A stretch of 64,000 nt of DNA from Tissierella sp. MB52-C2 (GCF_030931715.1 NZ_CP133261.1:434001-498000); one strand, 5' to 3'. Shown: positions 42,087 to 51,229, counted from the stretch's first letter. The notes: a model not told the origin generated them from the letters alone. Numbers and translations: made by a program.

Positions 42087-43034
42087 TTATTCTAACCATC
42101 TTTTTAAAGTTTCAAATAGTTTTTTGTCGCTATCCCTACCTGCTTTTAAATTTTCTATAAATTTTCCTCCCATAACCATATTATTATATTTGGTTGGCCC
42201 AAATGAGTGTCCGACATCATCGTAAGCAATTAGTTGGTGTTCTCCTTTATGCTCTTCTATAATATTTTGTGCCATTCTATAAGAAGGCCAAAGTTGATCA
42301 TCTTTTCCTGCGATAATTAAAATGTTTGCTTTCACAACACTTGTATCTATCTTAGCTTCCTCCACATTACCACTTTCTTCAATAAGATATGTAAAGAACG
42401 TCTCTAATATTATAGGTTTTTTTTCTAATTTTTTGGCTATATCTCTTCCCTTTTTATCTTTAAATAAAACAGATTGTTTTAAAAATGGGATTTCTTTTCC
42501 CTTATAAGTCCAAGAAGGAAGTTCTTTTCCAAAGTCATCAAAACTACCTCCAAATGAATATGCTGATGGAGCGTATAGTACTAAATTATCAATTTTATCT
42601 TGATAATTACTTGCTAATATTAAAGCTAACTCCGCCCCTCTGGAACTTCCAATTACAGTTACAGGCTTAGTCCGATTAGAATTATTTTCAATCTTTTCAT
42701 ATAATTCTTCAAAGAAATCTATAGGAACATTGGATATAGATTCTCTTTGGTTTTCTTGCCCAAAATAATACATAGAATATACTTCATAACCTTCTTTAGC
42801 AATCTTTCTTGCAAGCTTAAGATTGCTACCACCCTCACTACCACCAAAGGTAATTATTACTCCTTTTCCAGTTATTTTTTTTGGTTGTATATGATAACCA
42901 TTTATATATTGTCCTATAACCATTTCTTGATCTAAATTTATTCCTTGTATTTGATATATAATTCTAGGCATAAAAATAAAAATTAATAATAATCCTATAA
43001 GAATAAAAATTATTTTAAACTTTTTCGATTTCAT
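42087..43034 (-). CDS. Alpha/beta hydrolase, acyl-CoA thioester hydrolase/BAAT-C-terminal type
   Basis: 315 residues, ATG 43034 with AAAGGAA upstream on the minus strand. An N-terminal membrane anchor (FKIIFILIGLLLIFIFM) puts the catalytic domain outside. The nucleophile elbow is GSSRGAE, with IIAGKDDQLWPS (Asp) and YDDVGHSFGP (His) completing the triad. It resembles BAAT C-terminal hydrolases. A TnpB element begins about 35 bases upstream of its start, which may have separated the gene from its original promoter. Confidence 0.85.
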   Translation of the reverse strand: MKSKKFKIIFILIGLLLIFIFMPRIIYQIQGINLDQEMVIGQYINGYHIQPKKITGKGVIITFGGSEGGSNLKLARKIAKEGYEVYSMYYFGQENQRESISNVPIDFFEELYEKIENNSNRTKPVTVIGSSRGAELALILASNYQDKIDNLVLYAPSAYSFGGSFDDFGKELPSWTYKGKEIPFLKQSVLFKDKKGRDIAKKLEKKPIILETFFTYLIEESGNVEEAKIDTSVVKANILIIAGKDDQLWPSYRMAQNIIEEHKGEHQLIAYDDVGHSFGPTKYNNMVMGGKFIENLKAGRDSDKKLFETLKRWLE

Positions 43035-43071
43035 TTCTTAAATTCCTTTCTATTTATTAATTATAAGTGAA

Positions 43072-44470
43072 CTACTCACCACTTATAGAAGTGGGAGCTT
43101 CCGAAGAAGTTTGATAGCTAAGCTATCCTTATTCTTTTAGGCGTATCCACTTCGCCTCTATTGTATAGGATTCTTAGATCCACAACTTTACTTTTCTTTA
43201 ATATATTTAGTGCTGCATTTACATCTGCATTTAAGGTAGTACCTGTACTTGTTTTATATAATCCTCTTTTTATTCTTTTTCCACTAAAACCCTCTGAGGT
43301 TTTATCTCCTATTGTTGGTATTTCATCTTTATCAAAGAAACTTGCTTTAGATGTATAGCTTTCTTCTTGTTTTATATAGGTTATATTGTATAGTTTGCAT
43401 AGATAGTCTAACTTATCTTTTATATTTCCTATAGGGATATTTACAAAGTTTTGATTGTTGACTTTTCCTATATTTATTTTATTTTGTATATCTTCGTTAT
43501 ATCCTAAGACTATTGTACCTATATCATTATTGATACAGTAATTAGTTATATATCTACAGGCTTTATTTATATAGTCATTGACTTGATTATTTCTCTTTCT
43601 AGTAATTATTACTTGATATTTTGTTATTCCTTTTATTTTTTGTTTATCCTTTATACTCTGGTATTTAGTCATTTGTTTGTTATACCATTGGTTTATGGAT
43701 TTAAGTTTATTGCCATCTACTATGAAAGATTTGCCTTTATTGGTTACACAGGTTGCCAGATTATTTATTCCTAAATCTATTGAAAGTGCATTTTGCTTAT
43801 TTAATTCCCTTTGCTCTTCTTCTACCTTATAGGTATATTGAATTTCAAAGTACCTTCCAGATAGTTTAGGTACTATTCTAATCTCTTTTATTGCTTTATC
43901 TTTTAATATTATTGGTATTGTTATTATGATAGGCTTGTGATTCCTTTTATATGTATTGGAATAGGGAAGTATTAGTTTATTATTATTAAGTCTAACAAAT
44001 CCAATTATTAGTGTGAAAAATTCTTCTTTTTTAAGATATTTAGGAATATTTACTTTAGAATTATATTTACCTAGTTTTTTTAGTTTGAGAAATTCAAAAA
44101 ATGACTTAAATGTTCCATCTACTTCTTTTAGTATTTGTTGACTCATATTGCTATTTAGTATTTTGTAATTCTCATTATTTTTACATAGTAGATTATTCTT
44201 ACCATAACTAAGATATTCACCTGTTTCAAAGAAATATTGTCTAATATTATATAGGGCTACATTATATAGATTTTTAGCAGTATGAGATAGTTCCCTTAAG
44301 ATTAGATATTCTTCTTTGGTAAGGTTTTTAACTTGTTGCTTTACTGTTAAATACACTGTTTTCACCTCCATTCTATGAATATATTTTATCACAGAACAGA
44401 AGTTTGTTCAATGTGTTTATTGCCAATTATTGCAATTCATCACCCACTTATAGAAGTGGATGTATTCTTG
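43072..44470 (-). mobile_element. IS200/IS605-type element carrying only tnpB
   Basis: The tnpB gene is bounded by two copies of the same 16-base palindrome, CCACTTATAGAAGTGG, at 43079-43094 (right end) and 44444-44459 (left end). Such subterminal hairpins are what TnpA recognises in this group. No tnpA is present, so movement would need a transposase in trans. The exact ends are not certain. The sequence outside the right end, from about 43071 leftward on the minus strand, would be read as the guide portion of the omega RNA. Confidence 0.75.
43118..44356 (-). CDS. tnpB: TnpB RNA-guided nuclease (IS605 OrfB family)
   Basis: 412 residues. The GTG at 44356 follows GGAGGTG by 6 bases; an upstream in-frame ATG at 44392 would add 12 residues ahead of that site. 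The RuvC-like catalytic residues are intact: Asp194 (SIDLGINNLA), Glu331 or Glu332 (KQEESYTSKASF) and Asp378 (LNADVNAAL). The C-terminal zinc ribbon with two CxxC pairs seen in most TnpB proteins is missing; its place holds GKRIKRGLYKTSTGTT. It should bind an RNA made from its own 3' end and cut matching DNA beside a short adjacent motif. Confidence 0.92.
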   Translation of the reverse strand: MYLTVKQQVKNLTKEEYLILRELSHTAKNLYNVALYNIRQYFFETGEYLSYGKNNLLCKNNENYKILNSNMSQQILKEVDGTFKSFFEFLKLKKLGKYNSKVNIPKYLKKEEFFTLIIGFVRLNNNKLILPYSNTYKRNHKPIIITIPIILKDKAIKEIRIVPKLSGRYFEIQYTYKVEEEQRELNKQNALSIDLGINNLATCVTNKGKSFIVDGNKLKSINQWYNKQMTKYQSIKDKQKIKGITKYQVIITRKRNNQVNDYINKACRYITNYCINNDIGTIVLGYNEDIQNKINIGKVNNQNFVNIPIGNIKDKLDYLCKLYNITYIKQEESYTSKASFFDKDEIPTIGDKTSEGFSGKRIKRGLYKTSTGTTLNADVNAALNILKKSKVVDLRILYNRGEVDTPKRIRIA

Positions 44471-44579
44471 CTGGTCTTTTTGATAAAATACAACATTAAG
44501 TAGTGTAAAAATATGGTGTATATGCTATTATTGATGTAAATAAGAAGTGTTATAGTAATATGTTTTTTGGAGGTATCTT

Positions 44580-45176
44580 ATGATAATTTGGATTAACGGA
44601 GCGTTTGGAAGTGGAAAAACAAATACAGCATATGAATTAAATAGAAGAATAGAGAATTCATATGTATATGATCCAGAAGAAGTAGGATATTTTATTCGAG
44701 ATAATATACCTAAGAAACTGAAGCTAAATGATTTTCAAGATTTCACAATTTGGAAGGATTTTAATTATCAAATGCTTGAATATATGAGTATACATTATGA
44801 TGGGGTAATCATAGTGCCTATGACAATAACAAGTGAACTATACTATAATGAAATACTTGAAAGATTGAGGAAAAAAGATATTGATATTAAACATTTTACT
44901 TTGGTAGCTAGTAAGGAGACTTTAATAAAAAGATTGAGAAAAAGAGGTGATAGCAGCAATTCATGGGCTGCTAAGCAGATTAATAGATGTGTAGAAGCTT
45001 TATCTAATCCTATTTTTAAAGAGCATATTGATACAAACAAGATGACAATTTATGAGGTGGTTGATTATATAGGTGAATCATGTAATATTGATTTGTTACC
45101 TGAGGAGAGAAATCTAGTTAAGAAAAAGCTATATAAAACTAAAATATGGCTTAGACATATTAGACTATGGAGATAG
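44580..45176 (+). CDS. tmrB: TmrB-like ATP-binding protein (tunicamycin resistance family)
   Basis: 198 residues, ATG with GGAGGT upstream. It starts MIIWINGAFGSGKT, a P-loop at residues 7-14, and then YVYDPEEVGYFIRD, IVPMTIT, LVASKETLIKRLRKRG and SNSWAAKQINRCVEAL. These segments line up with B. subtilis TmrB along the whole length (197 residues), which binds tunicamycin at the membrane and gives resistance. The C-terminal amphipathic segment (LYKTKIWLRHIRLW) fits membrane attachment. Drug specificity here is unproven. Confidence 0.9.
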   Translation: MIIWINGAFGSGKTNTAYELNRRIENSYVYDPEEVGYFIRDNIPKKLKLNDFQDFTIWKDFNYQMLEYMSIHYDGVIIVPMTITSELYYNEILERLRKKDIDIKHFTLVASKETLIKRLRKRGDSSNSWAAKQINRCVEALSNPIFKEHIDTNKMTIYEVVDYIGESCNIDLLPEERNLVKKKLYKTKIWLRHIRLWR

Positions 45177-45232
45177 TACTATAGATCCACTTATGAAGAT
45201 TATCAGTTAGAGAAATGGAGGAGATAAAGCTT

Positions 45233-45619
45233 ATGAAAGCATATATTGGAATTAAATATTATGAAGACTATAGAAACAAGACAATTATTGATAAGATTTC
45301 ATCAGCTCTTGAAAGAAATGGATATAGAGCTAGTTGTATTGTCAGAGATATACAGAATCATCAAGTTAGATATAATCCACAGGAACTAATGAAATTGACC
45401 TTCAAAGAAATTGATGAATGCAATTTAGTTATTATTGATTTAACTGAAAAAGGAGTAGGCTTAGGTATTGAAGCAGGATATGCCTTTGCAAAGGGTATAC
45501 GGATTATTACGATAGCTAAGGAGGGATCAGATATATCTGAAACTTTAGAAGGCATATCTAAAGAAATATTTTTCTATAAGGACATAGAGGATATAGAGAT
45601 GGCAATAGATAAACTTTAG
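45233..45619 (+). CDS. Nucleoside 2-deoxyribosyltransferase-like protein
   Basis: 128 residues. ATG 45233 was chosen because GGAGGA (45217-45222) precedes it by 10 bases; the ATG at 45215 overlaps that site. DECNLVIIDLTEKGVGLGIE is the key stretch, where the Glu in GLGIEAGYAFA corresponds to the catalytic or sugar-binding acid in the NDT superfamily. KAYIGIKYYEDYRNK is the usual opening. It may be a nucleotide-processing enzyme such as a DNPH1-like hydrolase rather than a true transferase. Confidence 0.72.
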   Translation: MKAYIGIKYYEDYRNKTIIDKISSALERNGYRASCIVRDIQNHQVRYNPQELMKLTFKEIDECNLVIIDLTEKGVGLGIEAGYAFAKGIRIITIAKEGSDISETLEGISKEIFFYKDIEDIEMAIDKL

Positions 45620-45669
45620 GCTATAAATTTATCATATATCTTAGATAATATTTGGAGGAGGATTATATA

Positions 45670-46266
45670 TTGCAATACATGGGAGACAAAGAATATTGGG
45701 ATGAAAAGTTTGCTCAAAGAAGTGATAAGCCATTAAATCCAGAAGGAGTAATAATAGACAACATTAATTATTTTCAAAAAGGATCCCTTCTCGATATTGC
45801 ATCTGGTGATGGTAGAAATGCGTTGTTTTTTCTTGAAAATGGCTTTAGAGTCACAGGAGTTGATTTTAGCCTTAATGCCTTAGAACGTTTGAAGAGATTT
45901 GCAGAAAGATTAAACCATTCTATAGAAACACAGCAGGTAGACTTAAGTAATTCTAATGCATTAAGGAATATTGGAATATTTGATAATATTATAATTAACC
46001 ATTACAGACTAAATCAAGAGAATCTTGCAGATATTGAAAACCATATATCAGATAATGGAATTTTATTTATATCAGGTTTTGGACATAAACATAAGACTGA
46101 TGAAAGAATAAGAAAGGAAGATTTAATTCAACCAGCAGATATTGAAATATTAAAAAAATCATTTGAATTAATAAAATATATTGAGAATAAAGATGAAAGA
46201 GGTTTTCTAGTAACTTATATTTTTAAAAAGAAGCATAAAGATATATTAAATGTAAACGGAGTATAA
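45670..46266 (+). CDS. Class I SAM-dependent methyltransferase (TehB-like)
   Basis: 198 residues. TTG 45670 follows GGAGGAGG by about 10 bases; a TTG at 45652 lies within that site. It opens with GDKEYWDEKFAQRSDKPLNP, and motif I is LLDIASGDGRNALFFLENG, followed by VTGVDFSLNALERLK. The opening and motif resemble TehB/tellurite-type methyltransferases, but tellurite specificity is not shown. It lies between the deoxyribosyltransferase-like gene and an ABC exporter. Confidence 0.8.
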   Translation: MQYMGDKEYWDEKFAQRSDKPLNPEGVIIDNINYFQKGSLLDIASGDGRNALFFLENGFRVTGVDFSLNALERLKRFAERLNHSIETQQVDLSNSNALRNIGIFDNIIINHYRLNQENLADIENHISDNGILFISGFGHKHKTDERIRKEDLIQPADIEILKKSFELIKYIENKDERGFLVTYIFKKKHKDILNVNGV

Positions 46267-46478
46267 AAAAAGTTTTAAATCTTCACTTATAGTAATAGAA
46301 ATATTGGTGGATAAAGTGAATATAATATTAGAAGGTAATACTTTAAATTAGATTACTAGGGGGGATAAAAGGAGTATGCAATTTTAAGGCAGGATTTTCA
46401 TAGATAGATTATATCCAATTGATGGTTTCTTTAGATATAATCAAAGAATATAATAAAACTGAATTGGGGATAGATAGT

Positions 46479-47369
46479 ATGAGTGATATAGTGATAAAGG
46501 TAAGTAACTTCACAAAATCCTATGGAAATTTTACAGCTGTAGATAGCATAAGCTTTGAAGTAAAGAAAGGTGAAATTTTTGGTATCTTAGGTCCAAATGG
46601 AGCTGGAAAAACCAGTACATTAGAATGCCTTGAAGGATTAAGAACTCCCGATGGAGGGGCAATTGATATCATGGGTATAGATCCATCAAAAAATCATAAG
46701 GAATTAAAGGATTTAATAGGAGTGCAACTTCAATCATCTGGATTGCCTGAAACAATAACTGTAAAAGAGGCAATGCAGTTATTTTCAGCTTATCATAATA
46801 TTCCACCAAGATATGATTTAATAAAAAGAATGAATCTTTGGGATAAGTTAAATACTCAATACCAAAAGTTATCTGGAGGTCAGCAGAAAAGATTATTAAT
46901 AGCTTTAGCAGTTTGTCATAATCCGGAAATACTTATCTTAGATGAGCCTACAGCTGCATTAGACGTGGAATCGAGAGTTGAGCTTCATAATCTGATGAAA
47001 GAACTAAAGGATCAGGGAACTACAATACTTCTAGCAACACATGATATGGCAGAGGCAGAAAAAATGGCAGATAGAATAGCAATTCTATTAAAAGGAAAGA
47101 TTATGATAATAGATACCCCTAAGAAAATAGTGGATTCCGGTTCGTCAAAGATTAAGATTTCTGTTAGGACAGTGGGCACGACCTTAATGGAGTCTACAGA
47201 TATAATTGTTGATGAGTATTATATTTTCTATTCTGACAAACCCGGTGAGAAAGTAATGGAAATAATGACCCTAATAGAAGAAAAAGGTGATAGTTTGATA
47301 GATCTTAGAGTAGAGAGACCGTCATTGGAGGAAAGATTTTTAGAGATAACTTCAATAGGAGGGATATAA
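46479..47369 (+). CDS. ABC transporter ATP-binding protein (ABC-2 exporter)
   Basis: 296 residues. ATG 46479 has TTGGGGATAG upstream; in-frame starts before it (46419) have none. Walker A is GPNGAGKTS, the signature is LSGGQQKRL, Walker B is ILILDEPTAALD and the H-loop is ATHDMAEAE. A C-terminal domain of about 80 residues (SSKIKISVRTVG) matches the DrrA/CcmA-type exporters. It overlaps the permease gene by one base. Drug or peptide export is likely but the substrate is unknown. Confidence 0.92.
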   Translation: MSDIVIKVSNFTKSYGNFTAVDSISFEVKKGEIFGILGPNGAGKTSTLECLEGLRTPDGGAIDIMGIDPSKNHKELKDLIGVQLQSSGLPETITVKEAMQLFSAYHNIPPRYDLIKRMNLWDKLNTQYQKLSGGQQKRLLIALAVCHNPEILILDEPTAALDVESRVELHNLMKELKDQGTTILLATHDMAEAEKMADRIAILLKGKIMIIDTPKKIVDSGSSKIKISVRTVGTTLMESTDIIVDEYYIFYSDKPGEKVMEIMTLIEEKGDSLIDLRVERPSLEERFLEITSIGGI

Positions 47370-48178
47370 TGAAAGCTTTTTCCATACATTTTTTATTTGA
47401 TTTAAAATCTGGTCTAAGGGATAAGGAGTTATTACTTATGAACTATTTATTTCCCCTTGGGTTTTACTTTGTAATTGGAGCTATTATGCCTAAATTAAAT
47501 CCAGGATACGGTAATATCTTAATACCCTCAATGATGATATTTAGCATATTGGTAAGCACTATATTAGGGATGCCCAATAGGTTAGTAACATCGAGGAATA
47601 GTGGTATATTAAGGTCTTATAAAATTAATGGAGTTTCTAAACTATCAATGCTTGCTATACCCACTGTCTCAACTATTTTACATACAATAATAGTGACAAC
47701 GATAATATTAATATCTGCTCCAATTTTGTATAAGACTTCCTTGCCAGAAAACATATTAGGATTGATTTTAGTCTTTATAGTTTCCACCATAATATTTGCA
47801 GGACTGGCATTATTAATAGGTATGATAGCAGATAATACATCTGTAACTGTACTTTTAGCCCAGGCGTTATTCCTACCATCTATGTTAATTGGAGGATTAA
47901 TGTTTCCATCTAGTTTTTTACCCGAATCTGTGGCAAGGTTTAGCAAACTATTGCCTACAACTTATGCCATGGATGCATATCAAGCATTTACGACAAATGA
48001 GATTACTGCCTTTAATCCAATAATTTCTCTAGGGTTATTGGTATCATCTGGTATAATAAGTTTCTTTTTATCCTGGTATTTATTTAGACTAGATAATAAT
48101 AAAACATCAAAATCTAAAGGTAAAATATGGTCTTTAGCTGCTTTAATTCCTTTTATTTTAGGAGCAATATTTTTGTAG
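47369..48178 (+). CDS. ABC-2 type exporter permease
   Basis: 269 residues with six membrane helices. The ATG overlaps the ATPase stop codon. The family stretch LALLIGMIADNTSVTVLLAQALFLPSMLIGG contains the conserved motif around residue 150-180 (key residues G, N, P, G), and FLPESVARFSKLLPTTYAMDA follows. It is the membrane partner of the preceding ATPase. Confidence 0.9.
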   Translation: MKAFSIHFLFDLKSGLRDKELLLMNYLFPLGFYFVIGAIMPKLNPGYGNILIPSMMIFSILVSTILGMPNRLVTSRNSGILRSYKINGVSKLSMLAIPTVSTILHTIIVTTIILISAPILYKTSLPENILGLILVFIVSTIIFAGLALLIGMIADNTSVTVLLAQALFLPSMLIGGLMFPSSFLPESVARFSKLLPTTYAMDAYQAFTTNEITAFNPIISLGLLVSSGIISFFLSWYLFRLDNNKTSKSKGKIWSLAALIPFILGAIFL

Positions 48179-48264
48179 AAATTAGCTTGCTAATGAGAGT
48201 TAGCTTCTATAAAATTAGTTGTATTGTAAAATATAGAGACTAAAAATAATATAGAGGTGACATA

Positions 48265-48321
48265 ATGAGTCTATTGAGGAAAATATTTGGAGCAAAACAA
48301 GAGGAAATATTGAAGATTTAG
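48265..48321 (+). CDS. Very small ORF (18 residues), uncertain
   Basis: GAGGTG is 5 bases before ATG 48265, and the frame MSLLRKIFGAKQEEILKI ends at TAG 48319-48321. It is basic and amphipathic. It could be a leader for the zinc-ribbon gene 44 bases later, or the first codons of a gene whose remainder was deleted. Confidence 0.3.
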   Translation: MSLLRKIFGAKQEEILKI

Positions 48322-48364
48322 AATAATATTGCTAAATTTAAAAACATAAGAAAAGAGGGAGAAA

Positions 48365-48733
48365 ATGTTTTTTGTATTTGGAATATCTACAAAGGACAAA
48401 AATATTGATTTTGTGCAGACTATGGTATGCCCAAACTGTAATTCTTATGGGCGATTAGAAGTTTTTATGACTTATACATATTTTAGCCTATTTTTTATTC
48501 CTATTTTTAAGTGGAATAAAAAATATTATGTAAGAAGTTCTTGCTGTGGCAGTTTATTTACAATAAGAGAAGATTTAGGAAAAGCCATTGAAAGAGGAGA
48601 AAAAAATAGGATTGATGAAGCCGAACTAAATCCTATAGATATGAAATATAACAGAGAACAAACTTGTTCAAATTGTAATTATTCAATTGATACTGATTTT
48701 GAATATTGTCCTAAATGCGGAAGAAAGCTTTAA
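48365..48733 (+). CDS. Zinc-ribbon domain protein
   Basis: 122 residues, ATG after GAGGGAG. The N-terminal CPNCNSYG pairs with SSCCGS, and a C-terminal CSNCNYS ... YCPKCGRKL makes a second ribbon. The hydrophobic centre (TYFSLFFIPIFKWNKKYY) matches the common small 'zinc-ribbon' membrane-associated family of Firmicutes. The function is unknown. Confidence 0.82.
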   Translation: MFFVFGISTKDKNIDFVQTMVCPNCNSYGRLEVFMTYTYFSLFFIPIFKWNKKYYVRSSCCGSLFTIREDLGKAIERGEKNRIDEAELNPIDMKYNREQTCSNCNYSIDTDFEYCPKCGRKL

Positions 48734-48754
48734 TGGAGTAAGGGAGTTGATAAT

Positions 48755-49477
48755 ATGACAATAGAAAAATTAAAATTAATAATCAATGGCAGTAATAATA
48801 TCGTATTTTTTGGAGGGGCAGGAGTATCTACAGAAAGCAATATACCGGATTTTAGATCTACCACAGGGCTTTATACTACATCTAAGAAATCAAAATATCC
48901 TCCTGAGTATATGTTAAGTCATACATGCTATGAAAGAGATACTGAGGATTTTTTTGAGTTTTATAAGACTAAAATGGTATATACAGAAGCAAAGCCCAAT
49001 TTAGCCCATATTGCACTAGCTAAGTTAGAGGAACAAGGAAAACTTAAAGCTATAGTTACACAAAATATCGATGGACTTCATCAAATGGCAGGTTCAAAAA
49101 ATGTATTGGAGCTTCATGGTTCAGTACATAGAAATTATTGTGAAAAATGTCATAAGTTTTTTCCACTAGAATACATACTTCGCTCATCATTAGTTCCAAT
49201 ATGTGATATTTGTGGTGGAATAGTAAAGCCAGATGTAGTTCTTTATGAAGAGGGATTAGATATGAACATATTAAATAAATCCATAGAATATATAAAGAAT
49301 GCAGATGTCTTAATAGTAGGAGGAACATCTCTAACTGTATATCCAGCAGCAGGACTACTTGAATATTATAGAGGAAATAAATTGATTTTAATCAATAAAT
49401 CAGAAACACAATATGATAATAAAGCACTGTTGACATTTAATAGTAGTATAGGAGAAACATTAAGTAAAATATTATAA
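48755..49477 (+). CDS. cobB: NAD-dependent protein deacylase (sirtuin, Sir2 family)
   Basis: 240 residues, ATG after AAGGGAG. It has GAGVSTESNIPDFRS (NAD site), TQNIDGLHQMAG with the catalytic-site NxD, ELHGSVHRNYC with the catalytic His, and zinc cysteines CEKC and CDICGG. VGGTSLTVYPAAGL binds the ribose. Both zinc pairs are intact. It removes acyl groups from lysines using NAD+. Confidence 0.94.
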   Translation: MTIEKLKLIINGSNNIVFFGGAGVSTESNIPDFRSTTGLYTTSKKSKYPPEYMLSHTCYERDTEDFFEFYKTKMVYTEAKPNLAHIALAKLEEQGKLKAIVTQNIDGLHQMAGSKNVLELHGSVHRNYCEKCHKFFPLEYILRSSLVPICDICGGIVKPDVVLYEEGLDMNILNKSIEYIKNADVLIVGGTSLTVYPAAGLLEYYRGNKLILINKSETQYDNKALLTFNSSIGETLSKIL

Positions 49478-49488
49478 TAGATATAACG

Positions 49489-49829
49489 TATAGATAACCA
49501 ACATGAAATCATAATAAAAAATACTAAGAGAGTGCATTTGCAGAATATGGAATAACTCCAGCCGGAGGTTGCGGACTTGAACCTCCCTACAGTCGGTGCA
49601 AGTCTCGCCAACCCTGACAGGGGTAGTATCTACAATTCAACTTTGCTATCGCTCGTTTCATTGGATACTACTCCCAATGAATGAAGCTATAAAATCCGTA
49701 AAGAAATTTATATGTTTGAGCGTAGCGAGTTTATAAATTTTAGGATTTTGTAGCTGAATGAATTGTAGGAGTTACCCATATTCGAAACAGCCGAACGTGT
49801 ATTTTTTATTATGATGTTGGTTATCTATA
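49489..49829. repeat. Nested-palindrome element with terminal inverted repeats (MITE-like or structured ncRNA)
   Basis: The ends TATAGATAACCAACAT (from 49489) and ATGTTGGTTATCTATA (to 49829) are complementary and continue through CATAATAAAAAATAC, with one 5-base insert in the left arm. Inside lie GAATATGGAATAACTCC (49543-49559) against GGAGTTACCCATATTC (49769-49783), GTAGTATC (49623-49630) against GATACTAC (49664-49671), TACAATTCA against TGAATTGTA, GCTATAAAATCC (49686-49697) against GGATTTTGTAGC (49743-49754), and GGTTGCGGACTTGAACC (about 49568-49583) against GGTGCAAGTCTCGCCAACC. It carries no gene. The 507-base gap between the sirtuin and the next gene is thus mostly this element. Confidence 0.75.
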
Positions 49830-49983
49830 TATAGAACGAGGAAAAGATTAATATAAGTCATATATAGACATTAAATAGACCATATAGTAAAATTTAAAAC
49901 ATCAAGTTAGAACATATAAAATAAGCTAATGAATTTTCATTGGCTTATTTTTAAGTATAAGATTTTAAATAGGAGAGATAAAA

Positions 49984-51153
49984 ATGGAAGAAGTTAAAAC
50001 GTTGATGGATGAAATTATATTAAATAACGAAATTATATATGGAGTTATTAGCAACTTAAGAAAGAAAAATGAAGATAGCTTTACTAAAGTGAGCATTAAA
50101 CCTGTTCTTATAAAAGATATTGTAAAGCTACAATTTACCTATGAATATAAGAATAAAGTAATACATGAGAACCTAGAATATTCTGAGTCCATAGATGAAA
50201 TAGAGAGGCTTTTAATTGAGGAGTTTAAACAGGCAGTAATATTTACAAAGAAGGCAGACTATCAAATATTGATAAGTAAAAAAGGTAAGATAAATATATT
50301 AAAGAAGAAACCAACTAAGGAAGATCTAGACATATCTCATAATAGGAAGAAGTCCTATATAATACAAGAAGGAGAAGCAGTTGATTTTCTTGTACGACTT
50401 GGTGTTATGACTGAAAATGGAAAGGTAGTTGCTAAAAAATATGATAAATTTAGACAAATAAATAGATTTTTAGAAATGGTATCTGATGTAATTCCAAAGA
50501 TTAATAGTGAAAAGACACTTAATATTATAGATTTTGGATGTGGAAAATCTTATTTAACCTTTGCTCTTTACTACTATTTAGTTGATATTTTAAATTTAGA
50601 TATAAATATAATAGGGCTAGATTTAAAGGAGGATGTAATCCTTTTTTGCAATGAGGTAGCTATGGATTTAAATTATAATAAATTAAAGTTTATCTATGGA
50701 GATATTAAAGACTATGAAGGTTTAGATAGAGTAGATATGGTGGTAACGCTACACGCCTGTGATAATGCCACGGATGCGGCTTTAATCAAAGCTATAAATT
50801 GGGATGCAGAAGCCATACTTTCAGTACCTTGCTGCCAACATGAATTTTATAATAAGATTGATAATCCATTACTAGAACCAATGCTAAGTCATGGAATAAT
50901 AAAAGAAAAACTATCATCCTTGGTTACAGATAGTCTTAGGGCAAATATACTTGAAATTTTCGGATATAATGTTCAATTGTTAGAGTTTATAGATATGGAA
51001 CATACACCTAAGAATATTTTAATAAGAGCTATAAAGACCGATGTTAAAAATAATAAAGAGGCCATAGATAAATATATAAAATTTAAGGAATTTTGGAACC
51101 TAAAAGATTTATATATTGAGAAAGAATTAAAAAATATTCGGAAAAATATGTAG
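49984..51153 (+). CDS. METTL25/RRNAD1-like SAM-dependent methyltransferase
   Basis: 389 residues, ATG with AGGAGAG upstream. Motif I is IIDFGCGKSYLTFALYYYL (near residue 181), which together with VTLHACDNATD and SVPCCQHEF makes the signature of the METTL25 branch. The N-terminal 150 residues form a separate domain of alternating strands and helices. The eukaryotic relatives methylate ribosomal protein or rRNA-linked targets, which is suggestive at most. It is soluble. Confidence 0.8.
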   Translation: MEEVKTLMDEIILNNEIIYGVISNLRKKNEDSFTKVSIKPVLIKDIVKLQFTYEYKNKVIHENLEYSESIDEIERLLIEEFKQAVIFTKKADYQILISKKGKINILKKKPTKEDLDISHNRKKSYIIQEGEAVDFLVRLGVMTENGKVVAKKYDKFRQINRFLEMVSDVIPKINSEKTLNIIDFGCGKSYLTFALYYYLVDILNLDINIIGLDLKEDVILFCNEVAMDLNYNKLKFIYGDIKDYEGLDRVDMVVTLHACDNATDAALIKAINWDAEAILSVPCCQHEFYNKIDNPLLEPMLSHGIIKEKLSSLVTDSLRANILEIFGYNVQLLEFIDMEHTPKNILIRAIKTDVKNNKEAIDKYIKFKEFWNLKDLYIEKELKNIRKNM

Positions 51154-51229
51154 AAAATGGTAAACATATATATAAATTTGCCGATAATATACTTACTTGG
51201 CATATTATATTAAGAAAGAGGCGAAATAA

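Noticed and set aside
46377-46388. Leader peptide MQF before the ABC ATPase gene
   Set aside because: Three codons after an AAAGGAG, but the inverted repeat that follows (46407-46442) does not touch the next binding site, so no mechanism is evident.
49561-49620. tRNA gene on the minus strand
   Set aside because: A T-arm-like GGTTCAAGTCC is present, but no acceptor, D-arm or anticodon arm can be built around it; the bases pair instead within the nested palindrome.
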